Positions 1 through 5,061 of a stretch of 13,671 bases of DNA are shown here, piece after piece (position 1 is the first letter of the stretch; each line of letters opens with the position of its first letter). The stretch covers positions 1-13,671 of the forward strand of contig JASHTQ010000137.1 of the NCBI GenBank assembly GCA_030040475.1, in the 5' to 3' direction. The notes beneath the pieces were generated by a model. That model saw only the letters and a list, made by a program, of their open reading frames with translations. It was not told the origin of the DNA and did not search any database. This stretch comes from Streptosporangiaceae bacterium. Its GTDB lineage: Bacteria; Actinomycetota; Actinomycetes; Streptosporangiales; Streptosporangiaceae. The position numbers were made by a program, and so were the translations under genes.

Positions 1-1
1 C

Positions 2-505
2 GGGGCCGCAGCGCTGCCCGCGGCCGGGGCCGCAGCGGGGGCCGCGGCGGCGCTCGCGGCGCTGCTGCTGGTGTCCGGATGCGGCGGCTCCAGTGGATCA
101 GCTGCGGCAACGCAGGCAGGCCACGGCCCGAAGGTGACGGTCATGGTCCGCTCCGTGCCCGGGGTGGGCAAGGTCCTTGTCACCAGCGCGGGCTACACGC
201 TGTACATGTTCCAGCCCGACGACCGGCGGACGGTGACGTGTACCGGGGTGTGCACCGGCACCTGGCCGCCGCTCATGCTGCCATCCGGGGGCGAGGCCGT
301 GGCCGGCCCCGGAGCGAAGTCGTCGCTGCTCGGCTCGGATCCCGACCCGGCCGGGGGCAGGGTCGTCACCTACGACGGATGGCCGCTGTACACCTACACG
401 GGCGACGTCCAGCCGGGGCAGGCTACCGGCCAGGGGATCGACCTGAACGGCGGCGAATGGTACGTGCTGCGCCCGTCTGGCGCGCCGTTGATCCCCGCCC
501 CGTAG
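2..505 (+). CDS. Secreted lipoprotein with two Yx[FWY]xxD motifs (COG4315 / Lipoprotein_15 type), 5' partial
   Basis: The reading frame is open from the window edge and stops with TAG at 503-505. A GTG at 71 could be read as a start, but the frame upstream of it encodes an Ala/Leu-rich segment ending in the lipobox LLVSGC (Cys codon 80-82). The true start is therefore to the left of the window, and a start at 71 would remove the signal peptide. After the lipid-anchored Cys comes a Ser/Gly linker, then a secreted repeat domain with YMFQPD (203-220) and YTYTGD (389-406), the Yx[FWY]xxD signature of COG4315, plus a Cys pair next to a WPP motif. Proteins of this family sit on the outer face of the membrane; their biochemical role is not established. 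The hemerythrin gene starts 13 bases downstream, so the two are probably co-transcribed. A paralogue lies at 1240-1773 on the other strand. Family assignment is firm; function is unknown. Confidence 0.85.
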   Translation, partial: GAAALPAAGAAAGAAAALAALLLVSGCGGSSGSAAATQAGHGPKVTVMVRSVPGVGKVLVTSAGYTLYMFQPDDRRTVTCTGVCTGTWPPLMLPSGGEAVAGPGAKSSLLGSDPDPAGGRVVTYDGWPLYTYTGDVQPGQATGQGIDLNGGEWYVLRPSGAPLIPAP

Positions 506-518
506 CCGGAGCAGGCCG

Positions 519-1274
519 ATGACCTCAGCAGAACCCCGGAGCCCGCGCCGCGTCGGCCGCCGTGCCTTCCTGGTGGGCGGCGGGGGGCTGGCGGCGGGCG
601 CAGCCGGGGCCGGCACCGCCGCCTGGGCGCTTACCCGGCCCGCGCCGACCGCATCGGACCCGGCCCCGTCCGAGGTCCTGCCGCCCGACGACGACCTCAT
701 GCGGGAACACGGCGTGCTCAAGCGGGTGCTGCTGTGCTACCGCGAGATGATCGGCCGGGTGCAGGCGGGCGGCGCGCTGTCCGCTCAGGACCTGCGTGAC
801 GCCGCCCTTATCATCCACGACTACATCGAGGGATTTCACGAGGGCCTGGAGGAGGGCTACGTGTTCCCGAGGCTGCGCGCGGCGGGCCTGCTCACCGATA
901 CCGTCACCACGCTGCTTGTGCAGCACGCCAGGGGCCGGGTGATCACCCAGTTCCTGCTCTCCCGTGCCACCCCCGCGGGCGTCGCGAGCGCCGCCGCGCG
1001 GACTCAGCTGGCCGTCGCGATGCAGGCGTTCGACCGCATGTACGAGCCGCACGAGGCCAGGGAGGACACCGTGGTCTTCCCCGCCTTCCGGCAGATCGTT
1101 CCGGCGGCCGAGCTCGCCGACCTCGGCCAGCACTTCGCCGAGCTGGAACGCCAGCAGTTCGGCACCGACGAGTTCACCGCGATGGTGGCCAGGGTGGCCG
1201 GGATCGAGCAGGCCCTCGGCATCTACGACCTCGGCCAGTTCACCCCGCAGGTCGGCGGCTACGCGCCGGACTGA
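519..1274 (+). CDS. Tat-exported hemerythrin-like (HHE) domain protein
   Basis: The 251-residue protein starts with ATG at 519, with GGAG at 508-511 seven bases ahead. The N-terminus carries a twin-arginine signal (GRRAFLVGG, residues 13-21) followed by a Gly/Ala-rich hydrophobic stretch to about residue 38, so the protein is predicted to be exported folded, possibly staying N-terminally anchored. The rest is one helical-bundle hemerythrin domain (about 57-215). Its ligand-type residues are His64 (MREHG), His100 and His107 with Glu111 (HDYIEGFHEGLEE), His136 (QHARG), and His178 with Glu182 (EPHEAREDTVVFP). This set is consistent with a non-heme di-iron centre that binds O2 or senses redox state. 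The physiological role outside the membrane is not known. It follows the lipoprotein gene in an apparent operon, and its last 11 codons overlap the end of the opposing lipoprotein gene by 35 bases. The family call is confident; the role is inference. Confidence 0.88.
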   Translation: MTSAEPRSPRRVGRRAFLVGGGGLAAGAAGAGTAAWALTRPAPTASDPAPSEVLPPDDDLMREHGVLKRVLLCYREMIGRVQAGGALSAQDLRDAALIIHDYIEGFHEGLEEGYVFPRLRAAGLLTDTVTTLLVQHARGRVITQFLLSRATPAGVASAAARTQLAVAMQAFDRMYEPHEAREDTVVFPAFRQIVPAAELADLGQHFAELERQQFGTDEFTAMVARVAGIEQALGIYDLGQFTPQVGGYAPD

Positions 1275-1773
1275 ACGAAGGGCCGCCGGCGGGTAAGCCC
1301 GCGCTCGCCGGCTGAGCGGGCACTCCGCGGTCGATCGACCCGCTGACCGAGACCACGTACCACAGGCCCATGTCGTCGGCCTGCCCGGTCGCCTGGCCCG
1401 GCGCGTAGTCGCCCTGCCAGAGGTACAGCGGCCACCTGTTGTAGGTCACCTGGAGCCCGCCGCCTGGGCCCCTGGCCGTGCCGAGCAGCGCCGGGTCGAT
1501 GCCCGGGCCTGCGTCGGGCCTGGTAACACCCTTCGGCAGCAGCAGCGGCGGCCAGCCGATCAGGCAGCCCGGCGAGCAGACCGACGGTCTCTGGTGGTCC
1601 GGGACGTACAGGTAAAGGGTCCGGCCCTGCCCGTCGGCGAGGATGCGGCCCAGGCCCTCGATCGTGGTTGCCCGCACCTGATAGACGGGCGGGCCGGCCG
1701 GCGACCCGCCGCAAGCCGTCACGGCGATGGCGCACAGCACAGCCGCACAAACGGCCCTGGCCGACTTCACCAC
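1240..1773 (-). CDS. Second COG4315-type lipoprotein
   Basis: The frame extends further upstream, but the real start is one of three consecutive GTG codons (1768-1776). GAGGAG at 1781-1786 lies 4 to 10 bases before them; I chose the middle one (1771-1773), giving 177 residues. The signal peptide ends in the lipobox AVTAC with lipid Cys21. The mature part has YLYVPD (54-59) and YLWQGD (117-122), two copies of the Yx[FWY]xxD signature, and a Cys66/Cys70 pair beside a WPP motif (74-76). It is a paralogue of the lipoprotein at the left edge. Its ribosome binding site overlaps the TGA of the upstream CDF gene, so translation is probably coupled to that transporter. Its 3' end overlaps the hemerythrin gene by 35 bases tail to tail. 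An extracytoplasmic location is well supported; the function is unknown. Confidence 0.85.
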   Translation of the reverse strand: MVKSARAVCAAVLCAIAVTACGGSPAGPPVYQVRATTIEGLGRILADGQGRTLYLYVPDHQRPSVCSPGCLIGWPPLLLPKGVTRPDAGPGIDPALLGTARGPGGGLQVTYNRWPLYLWQGDYAPGQATGQADDMGLWYVVSVSGSIDRGVPAQPASAGLPAGGPSFSPARSRRPAG

Positions 1774-1780
1774 CACGTCG

Positions 1781-1786
1781 CTCCTC
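1781..1786 (-). promoter_or_regulatory. Ribosome binding site of the second lipoprotein, overlapping the CDF stop codon
   Basis: GAGGAG on the minus strand shares two bases with the TGA stop (1785-1787) of the CDF gene and sits just ahead of three tandem GTG codons. It decides the start region of the lipoprotein and implies translational coupling. Confidence 0.7.
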
Positions 1787-2717
1787 AGCCGACCGCCGGG
1801 GCAGCCCGGGCGGTCCAGGTGAAGCTGCCGACCTCGGGAACGGTCCCGGCGACCGCCGCGGCGACGCCGCGGCCGAGAAGGTCGGCGTCGCGCGTGGTCA
1901 GGTCCGGGTCGACCCAGCCCTCGATCTCCACGTGCAGGGTACGACCGGTCCACCGGGAGCGGGCATGGGCGTGCACGACGCCGGGCACGGTAGCCGCCGC
2001 CTCCTCCGCCCGGCGGATGAGGTCCGGGTCGCCGCTATCCATGAGCCTGCGGACCGTGTCCGAGGTCACCTCCCAGCCGACGTGGCAGATGAAGACCGTC
2101 ACCGCAAGCCCGGCCACCGGGTCGCCCCAGCGCAGGCCGCACGCCACCGCCGCAAGGCCGGCCAGCGCGCCGACCGAGGACAGGGCGTCCAGCCAGGAAT
2201 GCCTGGCGTCGGCCACCAGCACGGCGGACCTGATGCGCCGGCCGACGCGGAGCTTATACCTGGCGACTGCCTGGTTGCCGACGATCCCGATCGCGGCGCC
2301 GGCGATGCCGACGCCGACGTGACCGGTGCCGCCGTGGCTGATGATCTTGCGGACGCTCTCGGCGGCGGCCAGCCCCGCGCTGGCCCAGATCACGACCGCG
2401 ATGCCGATGCCGACCAGGTCCTCGGCGCGCTCGTAGCCGTAGGGATAGCGGTCGTTCGGCGCCCGGCGGGAGACGCGGAAGCCGAGGAACACCACGGCGC
2501 TTGTCGACACGTCGGACAGGTTGTGCAGGGCGTCGCCGAGCAGCCCGACCGATCCGGTAAGGATCGCGATCAGCAGCTCCACGACGCCGGTCACGGCCAG
2601 TCCGACCGCGCTGACGGCGACCGCATGGTTGGCCTGGCGCCTGTCGGCCTTGTCGTCGCGCGGGCGGGGCAGCGGGAAGGCCTCCGCAGGGTCGCGCTTG
2701 TCTGTCACCAGGTGCAT
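1785..2717 (-). CDS. Cation diffusion facilitator (CDF) family metal efflux transporter
   Basis: This 310-residue membrane protein has the CDF layout. About six transmembrane segments lie between residues 32 and 212, and a C-terminal cytoplasmic dimerisation domain covers about 215-310. The intramembrane metal site is visible: Asp62, His65 and Asp69 in GDALHNLSD of helix 2, and His173 and Asp177 in ADARHSWLDALSS of helix 5. CDF proteins exchange Zn2+, Co2+, Ni2+, Fe2+ or Mn2+ for protons and move metal out of the cytoplasm. His plus Asp in both halves fits Zn/Co/Ni/Fe transporters better than the Mn group, but the metal cannot be fixed from sequence. The ATG at 2715-2717 has no clear ribosome binding site. 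TAGCCT at 2718-2723 followed nine bases later by an in-frame GTG (2706-2708) hints at a leaderless transcript starting there instead. It is the first gene of a two-gene unit with the lipoprotein downstream. Confidence 0.9.
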   Translation of the reverse strand: MHLVTDKRDPAEAFPLPRPRDDKADRRQANHAVAVSAVGLAVTGVVELLIAILTGSVGLLGDALHNLSDVSTSAVVFLGFRVSRRAPNDRYPYGYERAEDLVGIGIAVVIWASAGLAAAESVRKIISHGGTGHVGVGIAGAAIGIVGNQAVARYKLRVGRRIRSAVLVADARHSWLDALSSVGALAGLAAVACGLRWGDPVAGLAVTVFICHVGWEVTSDTVRRLMDSGDPDLIRRAEEAAATVPGVVHAHARSRWTGRTLHVEIEGWVDPDLTTRDADLLGRGVAAAVAGTVPEVGSFTWTARAAPAVG

Positions 2718-2759
2718 AGGCTAAGGATGCCAGGGTTCGCCCGGTTCGGCCCGGGCGGC

Positions 2760-3308
2760 TCAGCGGCTCAGCTGTCCCGCCGCGGCCCTGGGCAGGGCGG
2801 CCAGCGCTCGGCGCAGCGCCGGGTCGGCGGACAGGGCGCGGCGGACCTGGGGGTTGACGTCGGCGACGAGGGCCAGGTGCCGGGCCGCGTGGGCGGCGAC
2901 CTGCTCGGGAAGGACGCTGGGCGGCGATGGCCGGGCCGGGTGGGGCCCGTGGGCGATCTCGAAGCTCGCGATGGGGATCGCGGACGTCCCCGGGTCAGGG
3001 TCGGGCGCCGCGACGTAGGTCAGCACGATGGAACCGTCGCCGAGGTGGCGCCAGCTGGTGGAGTGCAGGGTCACGCCGGGGCCAGGCCGGCCGGCCGGGA
3101 TCTGGCCGATCCGGGCGGCCGCCTCGTCGGGTTCTTCCGCGACGTCGAGCCGGCCCTCGGCAAGGCGGTAGGCCAGCGTCCCGTCGGCCCGGCAGCCGAG
3201 CAGGTACACCTCGACCAGGATGGGCCTGCCGGGTGCCGTCCGTGCGGCGAGATCCGGCCCGAGGACGCTAGTTGCGCCGGCTTCGCAATCGCGTGTGGCT
3301 TGCATCAC
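2760..3308 (-). CDS. Conserved actinobacterial hypothetical protein
   Basis: I do not recognise a named family. From a GTG at 3306-3308 the protein has 182 residues. No signal peptide, membrane segment or metal-binding cluster is visible. The core alternates predicted strands (PILVEVYLLGC, then a Trp-Arg motif STSWRHLGDG leading into IVLTYVAAPD), followed by a Pro-rich loop and a helical, His/Ala-rich tail (PEQVAAHAARHLALVAD). This looks like a soluble globular protein. The frame could start at an ATG at 3384-3386, but a -10-like TACGCT (3315-3320) lies exactly six bases before the GTG, and codon use ahead of it is less biased, so a leaderless start at 3308 (or the ATG at 3303-3305) is preferred. 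It is 42 bases upstream of the CDF gene on the same strand, so co-transcription is possible. Confidence 0.65.
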   Translation of the reverse strand: MMQATRDCEAGATSVLGPDLAARTAPGRPILVEVYLLGCRADGTLAYRLAEGRLDVAEEPDEAAARIGQIPAGRPGPGVTLHSTSWRHLGDGSIVLTYVAAPDPDPGTSAIPIASFEIAHGPHPARPSPPSVLPEQVAAHAARHLALVADVNPQVRRALSADPALRRALAALPRAAAGQLSR

Positions 3309-3314
3309 TGCCGT

Positions 3315-3320
3315 AGCGTA
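3315..3320 (-). promoter_or_regulatory. Putative -10 element of a leaderless promoter for the hypothetical gene
   Basis: TACGCT on the minus strand fits the TANNNT -10 pattern and lies six bases before the GTG at 3308. No convincing -35 hexamer is visible. The same geometry recurs at other genes in this window. Confidence 0.45.
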
Positions 3321-3347
3321 GTCCACTTCGGAGCCGTGGCGGGGGAA

Positions 3348-3366
3348 CTGCGCGGATCGCGCGCAG
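3348..3366. repeat. Perfect 7-bp inverted repeat upstream of the hypothetical gene
   Basis: CTGCGCG (3348-3354) and CGCGCAG (3360-3366) are perfect inverted copies separated by five bases. Centred about 49 bases before the inferred transcript start of the minus-strand gene, the repeat is placed as an operator would be, but GC-rich DNA makes such repeats by chance too. No regulator can be assigned. Confidence 0.35.
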
Positions 3367-3439
3367 AGCGCGGCGCCATGTCCCATGCCGGCCCTCCACG
3401 CCGATTACACACGTTCTGCGAATCCTGATCATCGCGGGG

Positions 3440-3541
3440 ATGAGCCTGATCCCCACCGAGGTGCACGGCGTCAGCCAGACCAGCGGCTTCTGGGGCACCC
3501 CGCTGTCGCCGCCGTGGGCCGGAGCCGACACCTCCGAGTAA
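3440..3541 (+). CDS. Candidate small protein (33 codons) ahead of the nur-like gene
   Basis: An ATG at 3440 opens a 33-codon frame ending with TAA at 3539-3541, in a different frame from the downstream regulator. 32 of its 33 sense codons end in G or C, while second positions are mixed; that bias is what a real gene in this genome shows and a chance frame usually does not. The product begins MSLIPTEVHGVSQ and ends PPWAGADTSE. In-frame codons just upstream (CTG at 3416) also look coding and would add a hydrophobic stretch (LRILIIAG), but no standard start codon is available there. GATCAT at 3427-3432, seven bases ahead of the ATG, is a weak leaderless -10 candidate; there is no ribosome binding site. 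I do not recognise the peptide. It could be a leader peptide or a small membrane protein, or not translated at all. Confidence 0.4.
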   Translation: MSLIPTEVHGVSQTSGFWGTPLSPPWAGADTSE

Positions 3542-3555
3542 CCGCGCCGGCCGGA

Positions 3556-3561
3556 TATCCT
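3556..3561 (+). promoter_or_regulatory. Putative -10 element of a leaderless promoter for the nur-like gene
   Basis: TATCCT lies exactly six bases before the GTG at 3568, so transcription would begin at or next to the start codon. No ribosome binding site precedes this GTG, and no good -35 hexamer is visible. Confidence 0.55.
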
Positions 3562-3567
3562 CGTTTC

Positions 3568-4044
3568 GTGGCCAAGCACGACCAGCCCGGTGTCCTGCCG
3601 CTTGCCGAGTTCCAGACGATCGAGGACGTGCTCCTCGGCCTGCGCGAGCGCGGCGGCCGGGCCACGCCCGCGCGCAGGCTGCTGCTCGCCGCCCTGTTCC
3701 GGAACCGCGACCACCGCACCGCCGAGGACCTCACGGCGGAGGTCCAGGCCCAGGCGCCGGACGTGAACATCAGCACCATCTACCGCAACCTGGACGAGCT
3801 GGTCCGGCTCGGCGTCGTCGACCGGTCCTATCTCGGCGCCGGGCCGGCCGCCTACCACCTCGCTTCGGCTACCCACGGGCACCTGGTCTGCGAGCAGTGC
3901 GGGTCCATGACGGAGGTGCCGGGCGAGCTGTTCCGCGACGTCGCGGAGACGCTGGCGAGCAGATATCACTTCGCGGTCGACCCGCACCGGTTCGGCGTCA
4001 TCGGCCGCTGCGCCGCCTGCCAGCACAATGACGCGGACCAGTGA
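3568..4044 (+). CDS. nur: Fur-family metalloregulator, probably nickel-responsive Nur type
   Basis: The frame is open further upstream, but similarity begins at the GTG at 3568, giving 158 residues, the usual Fur length. An N-terminal winged helix covers about 15-95, with the recognition helix NISTIYRNLDEL (67-78). The C-terminal dimerisation domain carries a structural zinc site formed by Cys108/Cys111 and Cys148/Cys151. His49, His103 and His105 (THGHLVC) correspond to regulatory-site histidines of Streptomyces Nur as I recall them, although the His cluster is shorter than in that protein. The stretch from LGAGPAAYHLA to HRFGVIGRCAAC resembles Nur/Zur more than iron-type Fur. Two Nur-box-like sites are found nearby (4060-4076 and 6438-6454), one of them before an Fe/Mn-SOD gene, the classic Nur target; this supports Nur over Zur. 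Such regulators repress their targets when metal is bound. Fur family is certain, Nur is probable. Confidence 0.7.
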   Translation: MAKHDQPGVLPLAEFQTIEDVLLGLRERGGRATPARRLLLAALFRNRDHRTAEDLTAEVQAQAPDVNISTIYRNLDELVRLGVVDRSYLGAGPAAYHLASATHGHLVCEQCGSMTEVPGELFRDVAETLASRYHFAVDPHRFGVIGRCAACQHNDADQ

Positions 4045-4059
4045 CCCGGGCCGCGCCTA

Positions 4060-4076
4060 ATGCAAGAAGGTTGCAG
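4060..4076. promoter_or_regulatory. Nur-box-like operator over the methyltransferase promoter
   Basis: The site reads aTGCAA-GAAGG-TTGCAg. It contains a perfect TGCAA/TTGCA inverted repeat with a five-base spacer, and it matches the Streptomyces coelicolor Nur consensus tTGCaa-N5-ttGCAA (from memory) at all but the outermost bases. Its right half is the -35 hexamer of the next gene, so binding would block RNA polymerase. It lies 15 bases after the stop of the nur-like gene. Confidence 0.65.
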
Positions 4077-4099
4077 TTAGTCGCGGCGCGCACTACGGT
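4071..4099 (+). promoter_or_regulatory. Leaderless promoter of the methyltransferase gene
   Basis: TTGCAG (-35, 4071-4076) and TACGGT (-10, 4094-4099) are separated by 17 bases, the optimal spacing. The ATG at 4107 follows seven bases after the -10 with no ribosome binding site. This is the best-formed promoter in the window. Confidence 0.65.
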
Positions 4100-4106
4100 A
4101 GCTGGC

Positions 4107-4934
4107 ATGGAGGATGGTCAGGCTGTGCCGGGAACTGGCCGGTCAGGCGGGAAACCTGACCAGAACGGTGGCGGGACCGACCGTGGCGGCCCGGATATCA
4201 CCGCGGAGATCCGCACCTTCTGGGACGAGGACGCGGCCACCTACGACAACTCCCCGTCGCACTACCCGCGGCGCCCGCAGGAGCAGGCCGCGTGGGCCGC
4301 GACGCTGCGGCGCCTGCTGCCGGACCCGCCGGCTTCAATCCTGGACGTCGGCGCGGGGACCGGGTTCCTGTCACTGCTGCTGGCCGGGCAGGGTTACCGG
4401 GTGACGGCCCTGGACCTGTCGCCGGGCATGCTGGCGCGGCTGCGGGCGAAGGCCGCGGATCGCGGCCTGAGCATCGAGACCGTCGAGGGGAACGCGCTGC
4501 AGCCGCCCCAGGGCGGGTTCGCCGCGGTGGTCGAGCGTCACCTGCTGTGGACGCTGTCCGATCCCGGGGCGGCCGTGGCCGCGTGGCACGCCGCGGCGCC
4601 CGGCGGGCGCCTGGTGGCCATCGAGGGCAGCTGGGGCGGCCCGAACGCCTCCGGGCTGGAGGGACTGCGCAGCCGGGCGCGGGTGCTTGCCGAGCGGATC
4701 CGGCACACAGAACCCGGCCACCACGGCCACTACAGCGAGCCGATGAACGCCGCGCTGCCGTTCCGCCGCGGACTGACCCCGGCGCAGGCGGTCGCGCTGG
4801 TCCAGGCCAGCCCGTGGGGCCCGGCGCGGATCGAGCGGCTGCGCGATGTCGAGTGGGCGATCACCGACGGCCGCGGCCTGCTCGACGACATACTCGGCAC
4901 CCATCCCCGCTGGGCTGTGGTGGCCGGGTCCTGA
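4107..4934 (+). CDS. Class I SAM-dependent methyltransferase, Nur-box controlled, substrate unknown
   Basis: The frame is open from 4041, but the promoter geometry places the start at the ATG at 4107, giving 275 residues. The first 30 residues are Gly/Asp-rich and probably disordered. The Rossmann methyltransferase domain (about 35-190) shows FWDEDAATYD (38-47), SAM-binding motif I ILDVGAGTG (78-86) and the acidic residue of motif II in ALDLSPGML (Asp103). The C-terminal third, with a His-rich patch (HTEPGHHGHYSEP), may form a substrate lid. The fold assignment is certain; the acceptor molecule cannot be read from the sequence, and it is not one of the tetrapyrrole-type CobA/CbiF-fold methyltransferases found further right. 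The gene follows nur on the same strand, has a Nur-box-like site on its promoter and faces an MFS exporter gene tail to tail. A role in nickel handling or a nickel-stress response is inferred. Confidence 0.85.
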   Translation: MEDGQAVPGTGRSGGKPDQNGGGTDRGGPDITAEIRTFWDEDAATYDNSPSHYPRRPQEQAAWAATLRRLLPDPPASILDVGAGTGFLSLLLAGQGYRVTALDLSPGMLARLRAKAADRGLSIETVEGNALQPPQGGFAAVVERHLLWTLSDPGAAVAAWHAAAPGGRLVAIEGSWGGPNASGLEGLRSRARVLAERIRHTEPGHHGHYSEPMNAALPFRRGLTPAQAVALVQASPWGPARIERLRDVEWAITDGRGLLDDILGTHPRWAVVAGS

Positions 4935-4935
4935 G

Positions 4936-4959
4936 CCGGCGGACGGACAGTCCCGCCGG
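4936..4959 (+). terminator. GC hairpin after the methyltransferase gene
   Basis: CCGGCGG and CCGCCGG form a perfect 7-bp stem with a ten-base loop, starting two bases after the TGA at 4932-4934. No U-tract follows, which is common for actinobacterial terminators, so activity is plausible rather than certain. Confidence 0.45.
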
Positions 4960-5020
4960 GCCCGGCCAAGCCGGCGCCCCCGCAGCAGGAAGCGGCACGC
5001 GGGGCACGCGCACCACCGCC

Positions 5021-5061
5021 CGTTCGGTCATATTGATCTTTTTCTTTTATTTTTCCGAACG
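5021..5061. terminator. AT-rich hairpin between the convergent methyltransferase and MFS genes
   Basis: CGTTCGG (5021-5027) and CCGAACG (5055-5061) can pair, enclosing a 27-base loop with only four G or C bases, a striking exception in this GC-rich DNA. The right arm lies in the last codons of the MFS gene, and its TAA (5047-5049) is inside the loop. Rich in T on the plus strand and A on the minus strand, it may stop transcription from both sides or act as an mRNA end-processing site. Confidence 0.4.

Noticed and set aside
1..60. Short GC-rich direct repeats at the left edge
   Set aside because: They encode the Ala-rich signal peptide of the first lipoprotein; the repetition follows from codon use.
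71..505. GTG at 71 as the start of the first lipoprotein
   Set aside because: It lies inside the lipobox and would delete the signal peptide; the frame is open to the window edge with a proper hydrophobic segment.
98..1133. Long minus-strand reading frames opposite the lipoprotein and hemerythrin genes
   Set aside because: They are Arg/Pro/Gly-rich shadow frames of GC-rich DNA with no recognisable domain, while the plus-strand frames encode clear families.
1668..3428. 586-codon plus-strand open frame across the CDF and hypothetical genes
   Set aside because: It is antisense to the CDF protein with its intact metal-site motifs; the translated product is low-complexity and Gly/Arg/Ala-rich.
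3385..3567. N-terminal extension of the Fur-family protein to 3385
   Set aside because: The extra 61 residues have no Fur similarity and cross the -10 element and the separate small reading frame.
4041..4106. Upstream start of the methyltransferase at 4041
   Set aside because: It overlaps the nur stop and runs through the Nur-box-like site and the promoter; the ATG at 4107 fits the promoter geometry better.
4935..5046. Cobalamin riboswitch or other structured leader RNA
   Set aside because: I looked for a B12-box-like element in the larger intergenic regions (3309-3567, 4935-5046, 6349-6489) and saw none; the position after a gene end also does not fit.
5021..5061. AT-rich island as a replication origin or integrase attachment site
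   Set aside because: There is no repeat array, integrase, tRNA or replication gene nearby; a hairpin between convergent genes is the simpler reading.
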